IMG/VR virus record: IMGVR_UViG_3300036827_000040
Span: 1 to 32,712 of that record
DNA: 32,712 nt
Reading direction: 5' to 3' (one strand)
From: a virus
Part shown: in pieces, positions 5,888 through 14,304 of the stretch
How positions within the stretch are numbered: the stretch's first letter is position 1
Layout of the letters: each line of letters starts with the position of its first letter
Notes under the pieces: model-generated
Databases searched by the model: none
Told to the model about the DNA's origin: nothing
The model's input: only the letters and a program-made list of their open reading frames with translations
Translations under genes and position numbers: made by a program

Positions 5888-6184
5888 ATGCTGAGGTTTA
5901 ACGCTTCCAACGTCCCGCAGCTATCCCCGTTTTCGTACAAGCAGTTCGACATTCTGGGGGATGGCACTGAAACCGAGCTGGTGGTTGACCTGACGAAGGC
6001 ACCGCTTGGTATGGAATTTATCGGGGACAAGTTCCCCCACACCGTCTTCGTGAACAGGGCGGACGGAATCGAAGGGCTGGTGGTTGAAGCCACGACTTCG
6101 GAAGGCAAGTTGAATTTTAGATTCAGCAAGCCGCTACCAAAAAACAAGATCGCTTCGGTGCAGATCAGTTTTTGGTACGAGTAA
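5888..6184 (+). CDS. hypothetical beta-rich protein, probable structural (98 aa)
   Basis: ATG 5888 follows an ACGAGGGACGA ribosome-binding region. The 98-residue product has short alternating strands (ETELVVDLTKAPLGMEFIG; LVVEATTSEGKLNFRF; IASVQISFWYE) and no Cys. It is set between three Ser/Thr-rich virion-like genes and shares their beta character but no clear sequence similarity. Function unknown; a small head or tail accessory protein is likely. Confidence 0.6.
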   Translation: MLRFNASNVPQLSPFSYKQFDILGDGTETELVVDLTKAPLGMEFIGDKFPHTVFVNRADGIEGLVVEATTSEGKLNFRFSKPLPKNKIASVQISFWYE

Positions 6185-6227
6185 AAGATTTCTTTGTTTG
6201 GAAAGACTCTATTAGGAGCAAATAAAA

Positions 6228-6749
6228 ATGGGAATTGATCAAGTATTTTCGATGCCCCCTGCAAGTATGTCGCCTGCCCCAGCAGCACCGGGTTCCGCGA
6301 TTGCGCCTGAACTTGGCGTCGATACATCGACAGGCGTGGGCTATATCTCTAGCGGTAACGGTTGGGTGCCTCAGGTTCCCGGCACGGTTACGAACCTCAG
6401 TGTAAAAGGTAAGGCTGCAAACATTGCAAACGCAACCTTGTATGCGGTTCCAGCAAACATGGGTGGTGCGTACAGTATTGCGACTTACGTAAAAGTCACG
6501 ACTGCTGCAACGTCCAACTCAACGCTACCGTCTCTAACTATTTTCTGGACTGATGCTGCTGACAACACGGTTCAAAATCTTGTGGCTTCTGCGACGAACA
6601 CAACCAACACAACTGGTTTGATTTTGCAGAACACTCTCACGATTTATGCGTCAGGTGGTACGAACATCATCTACAACGCTAACGGTTACCTGTCCAACGG
6701 TACGCCACTGGCGTACGAAGTGCAGATGCGCTGCACCTATTTGGGCTAA
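6228..6749 (+). CDS. decoration/fibre-like structural protein (173 aa)
   Basis: AGGAGC before AAATAAAAATG marks the start. Residues ~8-35 are Pro/Ala-rich and flexible. The remainder is a Thr/Asn/Ala-rich all-beta domain (YSIATYVKVTTAATS, LTIFWTDAADNT, LILQNTLTIYASGG) resembling small trimeric phage surface proteins. No enzyme motif. The upstream gap shares an ATTTCTTTGxTTG string with the gap before the next gene, suggesting the two gene units arose by duplication or have a shared signal. Confidence 0.65.
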   Translation: MGIDQVFSMPPASMSPAPAAPGSAIAPELGVDTSTGVGYISSGNGWVPQVPGTVTNLSVKGKAANIANATLYAVPANMGGAYSIATYVKVTTAATSNSTLPSLTIFWTDAADNTVQNLVASATNTTNTTGLILQNTLTIYASGGTNIIYNANGYLSNGTPLAYEVQMRCTYLG

Positions 6750-6794
6750 ACAAATTTCTTTGATTGAGAACTAATCCTTAAGGGGATAAAAAAT

Positions 6795-7391
6795 ATGAGT
6801 CAAATTATTGCAGTAGGTGTAGGACCGAGCAACGCTCCATTCCAGTTCACCACGGCTTCTGGTACTTCCGCACAGGTAATTCTGCCTGCAAGCGGTGTTG
6901 GTCTTCCGATCATCACTCTTGGTGGTGCGTTCCTTAACGGCAAGCCTTTCCGTATTCATCTGGGTGGCTTTGTAAAGTCACACGGAGCTTCACAGACCAT
7001 GCAGGTCGGTGTGCAGGCGCAGGTTTACTCCTCGTCCAGCTTCTCCGGCACTTCACTTGGTCTCAACACAGCCTCAGGCACCATGACCGCTGGTACGAAC
7101 TACCCGTTCTATCACCGTCTTGACCTGATTGCTGATAGCACTTCTGGCATCATGACGGGCACTTTCGGTGGTGCAGACGGTGTTACACCAACCCGTACCG
7201 CAGTCACAGTTGTAGCCAACCTGATTACAGGCGTGTCATGGGGCACTTCCATTGTCTCTTCGGGTAACGCAGCTAACCCGCTCGCGTCCGCTGCGGCTCC
7301 TGCGTTGCAGTTCGCACCACAGATCGTCAACGGTGTCACCGACACTGCGACCGTCTTCAACATCACGAACTTCTTCGCTGAGACTGACTAA
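6795..7391 (+). CDS. decoration/fibre-like structural protein (198 aa)
   Basis: AGGGGA precedes the ATG at 6795. The protein is Ser/Thr/Gly/Ala-rich and all-beta, with strands such as FRIHLGGFVKSHG, QTMQVGVQAQVYSS and YHRLDLIADSTSG. No Cys, signal peptide or membrane helix. Overall character matches virion decoration proteins and its left neighbour at 6228. The precise position in the virion cannot be told. Confidence 0.65.
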   Translation: MSQIIAVGVGPSNAPFQFTTASGTSAQVILPASGVGLPIITLGGAFLNGKPFRIHLGGFVKSHGASQTMQVGVQAQVYSSSSFSGTSLGLNTASGTMTAGTNYPFYHRLDLIADSTSGIMTGTFGGADGVTPTRTAVTVVANLITGVSWGTSIVSSGNAANPLASAAAPALQFAPQIVNGVTDTATVFNITNFFAETD

Positions 7392-7394
7392 TCA

Positions 7395-7661
7395 ATGTCT
7401 ATCAAATCTTGGTTACGTTGCTGGTTGGGTCTGGATGACGCGGATTTCCGCGTTACTGAACTCAATCAGCGCGTAGCTGATCTTGAGACAAAGAACGGTT
7501 TGCTTTTTCAGCAGATGCAGGAACAAGACGCCAGAGTTCTTGCTGCGGCACTCGACGCTGCTAAGCGAATGGTTCAGTCAAGTCACTATGGCGACTTGGC
7601 ACTGGCGTCCTACATCAACGAAATTGTCGAGATTGTGAAGACGCATCCAAATGCCGTTTAA
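7395..7661 (+). CDS. small coiled-coil protein (88 aa)
   Basis: After a Trp-rich N-terminus (SWLRCWLGL) the protein forms a long heptad-type helix (residues ~18-60: VTELNQRVADLETKNGLLFQ... then RVLAAALDAAKRMVQ). This suggests an oligomerising coiled coil. It starts 3 nt after the previous stop. Function is unknown; such proteins accompany fibres or assembly factors. Confidence 0.6.
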   Translation: MSIKSWLRCWLGLDDADFRVTELNQRVADLETKNGLLFQQMQEQDARVLAAALDAAKRMVQSSHYGDLALASYINEIVEIVKTHPNAV

Positions 7662-7677
7662 ATCTGGTGGAGAAGCC

Positions 7678-7935
7678 ATGAAACATTTAGTTCAACATTC
7701 TTTAGGTCAGAAGGTTCCAAAACCGAAGCACCTCAAGACATTCCATGCTGAAGAACAGCATGACGGTAAGTTCCACGTGGTACGCCACGGCGGAAACCCG
7801 AAAGAAGCCCCCATGAAGCACACAGCAAACGACCTCTCTGAGGTTCATGCTGCGCTTGAAGATCATATGGGAATGCCAAATCAGGGCGAAGAAGCCCCAG
7901 TTCCTCCCGCTGAAGGCGAGCCTGACGAAGAGTAA
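7678..7935 (+). CDS. small hypothetical protein (85 aa)
   Basis: The ATG at 7678 has GGTGGAG five bases upstream and is preferred over the in-frame ATG at 7651, which overlaps the previous gene and lacks a good ribosome-binding site. The sequence is His/Lys-rich at the N-terminus (LVQHSLGQKVPKPKHLKTFHAEEQHDGKFHVVRHGG), then a short helix (DLSEVHAALEDHMG) and an acidic Pro/Glu tail. The F-x-V-x-R-H-G strand pair resembles small phage proteins of unknown function. Confidence 0.6.
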   Translation: MKHLVQHSLGQKVPKPKHLKTFHAEEQHDGKFHVVRHGGNPKEAPMKHTANDLSEVHAALEDHMGMPNQGEEAPVPPAEGEPDEE

Positions 7936-8205
7936 ATGATCAACAAAAGTTCTAACACCACCTGGCCCGAGAAGCAGGCTGTCAGCATTGCAGAAGGTTC
8001 TGGCGAAGGCAAACTTCCCCAGTATCCTCGTGATCACCAAGTGGGAATGAAAGTACCTAAGGGTGGCAGTGAGTGCGCGAAGTGCGAATACCTGAAAGAC
8101 AACAGGAAGCACTGCGGCAATGATAAATGGGTGAAATGGTTCGGCAGTTCCCTGATCCCTGCACCAATTGATGAATACTGCTGCGATTTTTTTGAGGCGA
8201 AATAA
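7936..8205 (+). CDS. small Cys-rich protein, HiPIP-like cysteine pattern (89 aa)
   Basis: A 89-residue protein with CAKC (47-50), a further Cys in HCGND, and YCCDFFE near the C-terminus. The order GGSxCxxCxYL...C...W..W.GS..IP.P.DEYCCDFF resembles small phage proteins with a high-potential iron-sulfur-like cysteine spacing. Whether a cluster or zinc is bound cannot be told from sequence. It begins immediately after the previous stop. Moderately confident in the pattern, low confidence in function. Confidence 0.6.
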   Translation: MINKSSNTTWPEKQAVSIAEGSGEGKLPQYPRDHQVGMKVPKGGSECAKCEYLKDNRKHCGNDKWVKWFGSSLIPAPIDEYCCDFFEAK

Positions 8206-8206
8206 C

Positions 8207-8410
8207 GTGTCCCATTATTCACCAGAAGAGAAGCGTCACTTCCAGCGTGCAATGCACAAGCTGCACTCTGGTGGTCTGCACCGGGCACTTGGTGTTCCTG
8301 AGGATCAGGACATTCCACTCGAAAAAAAGGTTGAAGCGTCACACAGTGACAATCCACACACCGCTGCCATGGGTCGTCTTGCCGTCGCCATGCACGGATG
8401 GAAACACTAA
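8207..8410 (+). CDS. small conserved phage protein (67 aa)
   Basis: The GTG at 8207 is chosen over an upstream ATG (8168) that lies inside the previous gene; the upstream GAGGCG serves as ribosome-binding site. The motif GGLHRALGVPEDQDIPLEKK followed by A...S.NPHTAAMGRLAVAMHG matches a recurrent small phage protein pattern (LHxxLGxPxxxxIPxxK then a helix). Its role is unknown, though it is usually near head genes. It is the last gene before a strong terminator. Confidence 0.65.
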   Translation: MSHYSPEEKRHFQRAMHKLHSGGLHRALGVPEDQDIPLEKKVEASHSDNPHTAAMGRLAVAMHGWKH

Positions 8411-8432
8411 ACAAATTTTTGTAACTACATCG

Positions 8433-8460
8433 AGCCGCCTTTTCAGGCGGCTTTTGTTTT
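8433..8460 (+). terminator. rho-independent terminator
   Basis: AGCCGCCT (8433-8440) and AGGCGGCT (8445-8452) form a perfect 8-bp stem with a TTTC loop, followed by TTTGTTTT. It separates the small-gene/decoration operon from the glycosyltransferase-terminase-portal block. Confidence 0.9.
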
Positions 8461-8468
8461 GGAGAAAA

Positions 8469-9284
8469 ATGGGAATTGATTTTAAAAAAGTGAAACTCTA
8501 CATAGGCATACCCTGCTACGGCGGAAACATGAAAGTTCCGTTCGTGACCAGTCTTTTCATGCTCAGCCAACGACTAGCGAGTCTTGGTGTCAATCATGAA
8601 ATCAAAATTATGGGTGACAGCCTGATTCCACGGCTGCGCAACGCTTTTGCTGTGGGGTTCCTTGATTCTGATTGCACTCATCAGCTTTGTCTCGATTGTG
8701 ACATTGAGTTCCCGCCTGACGCAGTCATACACATGCTGGATTTGGACAAAGAGCTGATTGGTTCCGCATACACACGGAAAAACATCAACTGGGAGAACGT
8801 CGAGGAAGCGGTGAAGAAGGGTCTGCCTGCCAAGTACCTGCAAGAGGTCACAGGCAATCTCGTAGCGACTCTTGAGCAAGACATTGTCGCTGCATGGGAC
8901 GCTCCTGTCCCGGTCGCCAACATCGGCACCGGACTGATGGTCATCAAGCGCAGCGTGTACGAAAAGATTCGTGCAGCTCACCCAGAGCTTGAATATGACC
9001 TTGCTGCCAATGATCCGCAGTACACCCCCGGTAAAAAAGCTTGGGACTTCTTCGGCTGTTTCATCAGTGAGGGTGAGGACGGGATGAAGAACCTCCTGTC
9101 TGAGGACTATGCCTTCTGTGAGCGTGCTCACGAAGTTGATGTCCAGACTTGGCTGCTCACATGCCATCGCACTGCGCACTATGGCGATTATGGCTACGTT
9201 TTCAACATGCCGCAGCTCACGCAACTGACCATGCAGCCGAAACTGCAACTCCCAGCGTTCGAGGATTCAGTTGCCACAAGTTAG
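8469..9284 (+). CDS. GT-A fold glycosyltransferase (271 aa)
   Basis: The ATG at 8469 has GGAGAA just upstream and directly follows the terminator; the open frame extending upstream across the hairpin is not part of the gene. The protein shows YIGIPCYGGN (11-20), DSLIPRLRN (50-58), the DxD site in LDCDIEFPPD (D76, D78), GTGLMVIKR (153-161) and LLSEDYAFCER (209-219), then a His/Tyr-rich end. These are the marks of phage and bacterial GT2-like transferases using nucleotide sugars with a divalent metal. It is related to the shorter enzyme at 3944 and overlaps terL by 14 nt, which suggests a virion- or capsid-related acceptor. Confidence 0.85.
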   Translation: MGIDFKKVKLYIGIPCYGGNMKVPFVTSLFMLSQRLASLGVNHEIKIMGDSLIPRLRNAFAVGFLDSDCTHQLCLDCDIEFPPDAVIHMLDLDKELIGSAYTRKNINWENVEEAVKKGLPAKYLQEVTGNLVATLEQDIVAAWDAPVPVANIGTGLMVIKRSVYEKIRAAHPELEYDLAANDPQYTPGKKAWDFFGCFISEGEDGMKNLLSEDYAFCERAHEVDVQTWLLTCHRTAHYGDYGYVFNMPQLTQLTMQPKLQLPAFEDSVATS

Positions 9285-11076
9285 TCCAGAAACCCTGAAG
9301 TACTGGAAAGACCACAAACTTTCCGAGAAAAAAATGATGGAAGTCCGGCTCAAGTGCCAGACAGATTTGCTCTATCTCGGACGCTGCCTTGGCTACGCCG
9401 ATTTTCAGCCGGGTGGTGATGTTGATACCGACAAGGGTGTTCATCGTGAACTCGCGAATTTCATGGTGCAGAAAAATCCTGACGTGCCTTTCCGTGATTT
9501 CTGCAAACAGGACACAACGTCACATGAGCGTTTAGTGATGCTCAGCCGTGGTGGATTAAAGTCCACTATCTGCACCGTGATTGATTCTGTGCAGTGGATC
9601 ATCTGTTACCCCGATATAGCTATCCTGCTGATCACTGGTACTGACCTGCTGGGAGGGCAGTTGACCAGTGAGGTTAAGGCTCATTTCGAGAGAGAGGACG
9701 ACGGTACGCCTCGCAGGTTTGGTGGTGAGGCTAGTATTTTTCAGCTTGCGTTCCCTGAGTTCTGCACTGACGGTGAGATTGCTAAGTCAACTTATTTATG
9801 CCCTGCACGTACAGGTTTGAACATTAAAGAGCCCACGTTCAGTTTTGGTACGGTGGAATCGAACCTGTCCGGCCCCCACTACGACATCGTCAAAGGTGAT
9901 GACTGCGTCACCAACGCGAACACAAAAACACCGGAACGCCTCACTGGAATTAAAAACCAGATGTCATTGCACCACAAGATGCGTCAACCGTGGGGCTATT
10001 TCGACAACATAGGCACATGGTACGACCTGTCGGACTACTACGGTGCCATGGTGACCGCCGAAGACAAGAACAAAACACTGGTGTGGAACCGTGGATCAGC
10101 CGACACACATGCTGCGGGTGACAGGGAAGTTATCACGCACATCATGATTCGTCCCTGCATGAGCCGCAAGGATGGCAGTGAGCCATTGGTTGACGGTGTC
10201 CTGCATGAAGAAGACTGGGATTTGTGGTGGGGCAAGCGTCTCAACTGGAAATATCTCATGGGCGAACGTGTGAACCTCCAGACTTTCGCCACGCAGTACA
10301 TGCAGAACCCGGCACTCGGTCGCAATGTGAAGTTCACGCGGGAACGTTTGAACAAAGCAATCAAGCCATTCGTTGAGATGCCTAGTTTGAGCAATGGTCA
10401 GGGAATCATTGTCCAAAACTGGGACACAGCGTACAAGGTCGGCAACTGGTGGAACAACTACAGCGTTGGTTCCTGTGCCCTGATCCTTGGTGGTTCTTTT
10501 TATTTTCTCGACATCGTTCGTGGTCAGTGGAATGAGACCGACCTTCCTCGCGTTATGGCTGAGTTCGCTGCCAAGTGGCGTCCTCGTCGGGTAGCGATTG
10601 AAGACGCGAACGGTGTTCGCTTTTTGATTCGCAGCGTTATGCAGGAGTTCGATTCACGAGGCATTAAAAACCTTTTCTTCGAGTTCCGTCCGGTGGACAA
10701 CAGCAAAGGCTCTAAGGAAAACAACGTTAAACCGTTTTCCAAGGCTTTGTTGGAAAACCGTGTGGTCTTCTCTAATGGAATCCCTTCCATGGACTACGTG
10801 ATTGAAGAGTTCGAGAAATTTCCCAACGGTGATTTTGACGATGTCGTTGATTCTGTCGCCACTCTCGTCGCTTTTTATGGTGAGATTCCCGAAGCGCTGG
10901 TCAAGATGAATACCACTGAGCTTAAAGAACACCAGCGGCTCCAGCAGGATCGTCTGCACTATGAGCGGGTGTTCGGGACTGGGAGGTTTGCCGCAAGTCC
11001 TGCGACTTCCGAGAACTTAAGTGTAGAGCAAGTACCGGGATTCGTGTCTTACGACCCCTTAAACGAGTTTAAATAA
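9271..11076 (+). CDS. terL: terminase large subunit
   Basis: A 601-residue DNA-packaging motor of normal length. The ATPase has a variant Walker A, LSRGGLKST (91-99, K97), and an acidic strand DIVKGDD (205-211) as Walker B candidate. The RNase H-like nuclease has its three acidic centres at NWDTAY (D385), IEDANG (E444/D445) and GDFDDVVDS (D521, D523/D524, D527). It packages the genome through the portal and cuts concatemers. The start is a TTG at 9271 with CGAGGA upstream, inside the end of the glycosyltransferase gene; the next in-frame ATG would remove ~20 residues. Portal follows with no gap. Confidence 0.93.
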   Translation: MPQVSPETLKYWKDHKLSEKKMMEVRLKCQTDLLYLGRCLGYADFQPGGDVDTDKGVHRELANFMVQKNPDVPFRDFCKQDTTSHERLVMLSRGGLKSTICTVIDSVQWIICYPDIAILLITGTDLLGGQLTSEVKAHFEREDDGTPRRFGGEASIFQLAFPEFCTDGEIAKSTYLCPARTGLNIKEPTFSFGTVESNLSGPHYDIVKGDDCVTNANTKTPERLTGIKNQMSLHHKMRQPWGYFDNIGTWYDLSDYYGAMVTAEDKNKTLVWNRGSADTHAAGDREVITHIMIRPCMSRKDGSEPLVDGVLHEEDWDLWWGKRLNWKYLMGERVNLQTFATQYMQNPALGRNVKFTRERLNKAIKPFVEMPSLSNGQGIIVQNWDTAYKVGNWWNNYSVGSCALILGGSFYFLDIVRGQWNETDLPRVMAEFAAKWRPRRVAIEDANGVRFLIRSVMQEFDSRGIKNLFFEFRPVDNSKGSKENNVKPFSKALLENRVVFSNGIPSMDYVIEEFEKFPNGDFDDVVDSVATLVAFYGEIPEALVKMNTTELKEHQRLQQDRLHYERVFGTGRFAASPATSENLSVEQVPGFVSYDPLNEFK

Positions 11077-13119
11077 ATGCCAGAAAGTTTACAGGAAGCT
11101 CACCTTAAAGGTAGCCTCAACGCAACTGATTTCACGCCCCAAGGTGCGCCTTCAGGTGATGATTCTATCTGCACGATGGTTGTCGAAACCAAGCGGGCGT
11201 CAGAAGCGTACCTAGTCAAAGAGAAGTGGAAAGCGATGTGGGGGGACAACAACGTCCTCTATAACTCCCCTCGTGCCCTGACTATGTACAACGGTATGCC
11301 CGTGATGGAGCCGGATGTACAGCGCTTCACCATGGCACAGGACGAGAACGCCATCACCCCGCAGTTTATCAAAGGGTTGTTTTATTCAGACCCGCCTTTT
11401 GAACTCCGACCAGGCCCCGGCGTAAGTCAGCGCGTCACTGATGCGAAGCGTGCGCTAATGCAGCACTGCCTCGTCAGCATGCAGTTTCAGCGTGAGTGTG
11501 AATGGGCTCTTGAAGGAATGACCCACCAAGGTACGTGCATCATCGAGTGGGGCGTCACCTTTCGGAAGGAAAAAAAGTACAAGCGTAAGTCCTCAGTCAA
11601 CGCCATCCCTAGCGGCATGGGGCAAACAGAAAAGCAGTACAGCGGTAAGCAGCCGGAAATCGAAGAAGAAGAGATCACGGTTGTTGATTACGTTTTTGAA
11701 AACGTTCCCCTGACTGAAGTATTTCCTGATCCAAAGTTAAACGTGCCGGACGTTCGTGAGTCTGGTGCTGTGGTGCGTGAACGCACAATTGATTTTTACG
11801 GTTTGCAGCAGCTTCGTCTTGACCCGTCTTACAACGTCCCCGAAGACGAAGAATTAAAAACATGGTTCATGCCTGCGGTACTCAACTCCGCTACGCAGAC
11901 GCAGATCGCACAGCTAACAGTCAAGAACCAAGTGGTAAATGCGGGTCAGGTACCAAGTATCAATGACCCAAACCCATTGCGAAAAAAGATCCAAATGCTG
12001 ACTTATGTGGATGTAAACAACACTTATACGGTGATTGCTGAGCGTCATCTGATTCGTAACGCAAAGAATCCGTACGGCAAAGTGAATTACTTGTCCGCCA
12101 ATTACTGGAACGCACCGAATGCTCTCTACGGTATTGGAGTGGGCAGACTCGCCTCAAGCGATCAACGTCTTGAGACGGGAAGCGTCAACACCGCGCTCAA
12201 AATTTTAGCAATGAAAGCGAATGCTCCGTACCTGCGTCAGGGTGATGCCAACATGCCATCACAGATGATGCTGACCGGGCTTGGTCGCGTCCTCACCGTT
12301 TCTGATCTTGCAAAAGCGTACGAGATCATGCCTACGCCTGATGTACCACGGGATTTATTCACGGTTCTTGCCGATGCCCGTGCAGCACGTCAAGCCGCTA
12401 CTGGTGCGGATTCGATGCTTATCGCTGGTTCATCCAGCAGCAACGGCAAGATGAGCACGAAGGCAACTGGTGCAGTGAACGCTGTCGCTGGAGCCGCAGC
12501 AACACGCCTTGACGGGCCACTTGATCGTTTTATCAATCAGATTTTTGTTCCATTCCTTCGCATTCTGGATGACCTGATTTACCGCTACATGCCAGACCAG
12601 CAAATCCTTAACATCCTTGGCAAGAAACTTGGTCAGGATTTCCTCAAAGAATTTGACATTGACGAATACCACGACGCTTCGTGTGATTTCGATGTTCTTG
12701 CAGGTGCTAAGCTCGCTGCCCGTGCAGGTATGGCGCAGGCTCTCGTGATTCTGTTCCAGTTCTTCGAGAATCCGCAGCTCATACAGAACCTAGCAGAGCT
12801 GAGTGACATTCAGGTCGATTTGATGCCGCTGTTACGCATAGCGTTCCACGCTTATCAGTTTGGTGCAGGCATCGAGAACGACATTTTCAAACCGCTGCCT
12901 AAAGAGAAGAAACAACAGCTTCAGGCGCAAAACAGCGGACAGAACAAGCTGCGTGATCAGCTCACGCTGTCACAGGAGAAGTTCAGCCAGAAGCAGCAGT
13001 TGGAAGATCAAGCGAACAGCGGTCGCATTACTCGTGACATCGTTCGTGACGCTTTCAAGAAAGCTGGTCTGGGCGAAGCAGAAACAGGTGTGCCAGAAGG
13101 CAACTTTGAAGAGGAATAA
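11077..13119 (+). CDS. portal protein
   Basis: A 680-residue protein immediately after terL, the usual place and size for a podovirus-type portal. The N-terminal half is mixed alpha/beta with a conserved-looking YNSPRALTMYNG region. The centre contains long helices and a LGVGRLASSDQR-like helix entry. The C-terminal ~70 residues (from about 608) are Gln/Lys-rich and helical (KKQQLQAQNSGQNKLRDQLT), as expected for a barrel or C-terminal coil. It forms the ring through which DNA enters and leaves the capsid. Assignment rests on position, size and helix pattern. Confidence 0.85.
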   Translation: MPESLQEAHLKGSLNATDFTPQGAPSGDDSICTMVVETKRASEAYLVKEKWKAMWGDNNVLYNSPRALTMYNGMPVMEPDVQRFTMAQDENAITPQFIKGLFYSDPPFELRPGPGVSQRVTDAKRALMQHCLVSMQFQRECEWALEGMTHQGTCIIEWGVTFRKEKKYKRKSSVNAIPSGMGQTEKQYSGKQPEIEEEEITVVDYVFENVPLTEVFPDPKLNVPDVRESGAVVRERTIDFYGLQQLRLDPSYNVPEDEELKTWFMPAVLNSATQTQIAQLTVKNQVVNAGQVPSINDPNPLRKKIQMLTYVDVNNTYTVIAERHLIRNAKNPYGKVNYLSANYWNAPNALYGIGVGRLASSDQRLETGSVNTALKILAMKANAPYLRQGDANMPSQMMLTGLGRVLTVSDLAKAYEIMPTPDVPRDLFTVLADARAARQAATGADSMLIAGSSSSNGKMSTKATGAVNAVAGAAATRLDGPLDRFINQIFVPFLRILDDLIYRYMPDQQILNILGKKLGQDFLKEFDIDEYHDASCDFDVLAGAKLAARAGMAQALVILFQFFENPQLIQNLAELSDIQVDLMPLLRIAFHAYQFGAGIENDIFKPLPKEKKQQLQAQNSGQNKLRDQLTLSQEKFSQKQQLEDQANSGRITRDIVRDAFKKAGLGEAETGVPEGNFEEE

Positions 13120-13425
13120 ATGAGGCAGTTCAACGATACGGAGCGACTCCACCTCGCGAACTTAATTACGTCCGAAGGTTGGAAATTGGCTTCGGAATTG
13201 ATGGAAGAAGCATTGGAGGACGTTAAGCAGGCGGCATTGAATGCCCCGGCTGATGCCACTGATGCGGTGATAGCGAATCGCGTACGAGGGTTCAATTTCG
13301 CACATGTTTTCTATCAGACATACATACAGCGTATGCAAAGGGAAATCCAGCAGTACGCGCAAATTAGCGGCATAGCACCAGACACCACAGAAGAGTTTAT
13401 GGGTCTAGGCAAGGAGAGGAAGTAA
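13120..13425 (+). CDS. hypothetical protein between portal and scaffold (101 aa)
   Basis: ATG 13120 abuts the portal stop with a GAGGAATAA ribosome-binding site. The 101-residue product is helical and charged (LHLANLITSEGWKLASELMEEALEDVKQAALN at about 9-40; a second helix around FYQTYIQRMQREIQQYAQ). Small helical proteins at this position are common in phage head modules. It overlaps the next ATG as TAATG. No specific function recognised. Confidence 0.7.
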   Translation: MRQFNDTERLHLANLITSEGWKLASELMEEALEDVKQAALNAPADATDAVIANRVRGFNFAHVFYQTYIQRMQREIQQYAQISGIAPDTTEEFMGLGKERK

Positions 13426-14276
13426 TGGGTATCACACAGATTGAAAAGAACGGAAAACTAATTTTTCGCAATGAGTTCCAGCCAACGCTGGAAGACGGAA
13501 CCCCTATCGGGGGCACTCAGGTAGTAGAAGCGGACACGCTTGAGGCGTTAATTGACGCCCAAAATAACAACTACCGGAACCTATATTTGAAGAACCGTGA
13601 TTTGCTTGCGGCCCAGAAGTTGGCGGACAAAAACGCCCCTGATGGAGCTGAAGTAGCCACGCCGACTGCTAAGTTGAAGCCCCGTCCATTCACCGTGGAA
13701 GAAAAAATACGGCTCAGTCATGCAGGTATTGATCCTGAGAGAGCCGACGAAATCGGTGAATTGATTGTAGAGGCGAAGCTGGGTGGAAAACCCGCAACGG
13801 TCGCTAACAAGATTGATGACGCGGAAGGCAACAACGAAGCCGTACGCGCACGCGAAGAAGCAATTGCCTTCACTGCTGCACACCCGGAAATTTACTGGAC
13901 GCAGCGTAACAAGGAATTGTTCACGAACTGGATTCAGAACAAAGGGCTCAAGTACAGATTTGAGAACTTTGAAAAAGCTTTAGCTGATCTTGCCGCATTG
14001 CTAGATCAAGCCCCCGTGGGAACGGGGAATCAGGCTGAAAGTCAGCCGAATACGTCGCAGTCATCCGCATTGATGACTCCGAAACCGGAAGTTCCCAACG
14101 CTGCACCGATTCCGACAACGCCGACACGTCGCCAGACTTCACCGTCTGAGGGAGTGCCAACGTCAAGTCTGAGCCGGAAGCAAATTTACGACATGCCGGA
14201 CGCAGAGTATAAGCGTCGGCTCAAAGACCCCGCCTTCATGGCGAGAGTCAATGAGTTGTTCAGCAGCGCTCGCTAA
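13425..14276 (+). CDS. scaffold-like protein (283 aa)
   Basis: A strong AAGGAGAGGAAG precedes ATG 13425. The protein has a small N-terminal beta region (residues 3-40), a helical middle with many Glu/Lys/Ala (50-190), a Pro/Ser/Thr-rich disordered stretch (~200-245) and a short C-terminal helical unit (LSRKQIYDMPDAEYKRRLKDP, ~248-268). This layout, with its location just before the major capsid gene, fits an internal scaffolding protein that binds the coat protein through its C-terminal helix. There is no protease signature. Confidence 0.7.
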   Translation: MGITQIEKNGKLIFRNEFQPTLEDGTPIGGTQVVEADTLEALIDAQNNNYRNLYLKNRDLLAAQKLADKNAPDGAEVATPTAKLKPRPFTVEEKIRLSHAGIDPERADEIGELIVEAKLGGKPATVANKIDDAEGNNEAVRAREEAIAFTAAHPEIYWTQRNKELFTNWIQNKGLKYRFENFEKALADLAALLDQAPVGTGNQAESQPNTSQSSALMTPKPEVPNAAPIPTTPTRRQTSPSEGVPTSSLSRKQIYDMPDAEYKRRLKDPAFMARVNELFSSAR

Positions 14277-14304
14277 CCCGGATGTCCAATAAGGAAAACT
14301 AGCA

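Noticed and set aside
8247-8468. 74-residue N-terminal extension of the second glycosyltransferase
   Set aside because: It would run through the terminator hairpin and overlap the small gene at 8207 in another frame; ATG 8469 has a good ribosome-binding site and starts the conserved sequence.
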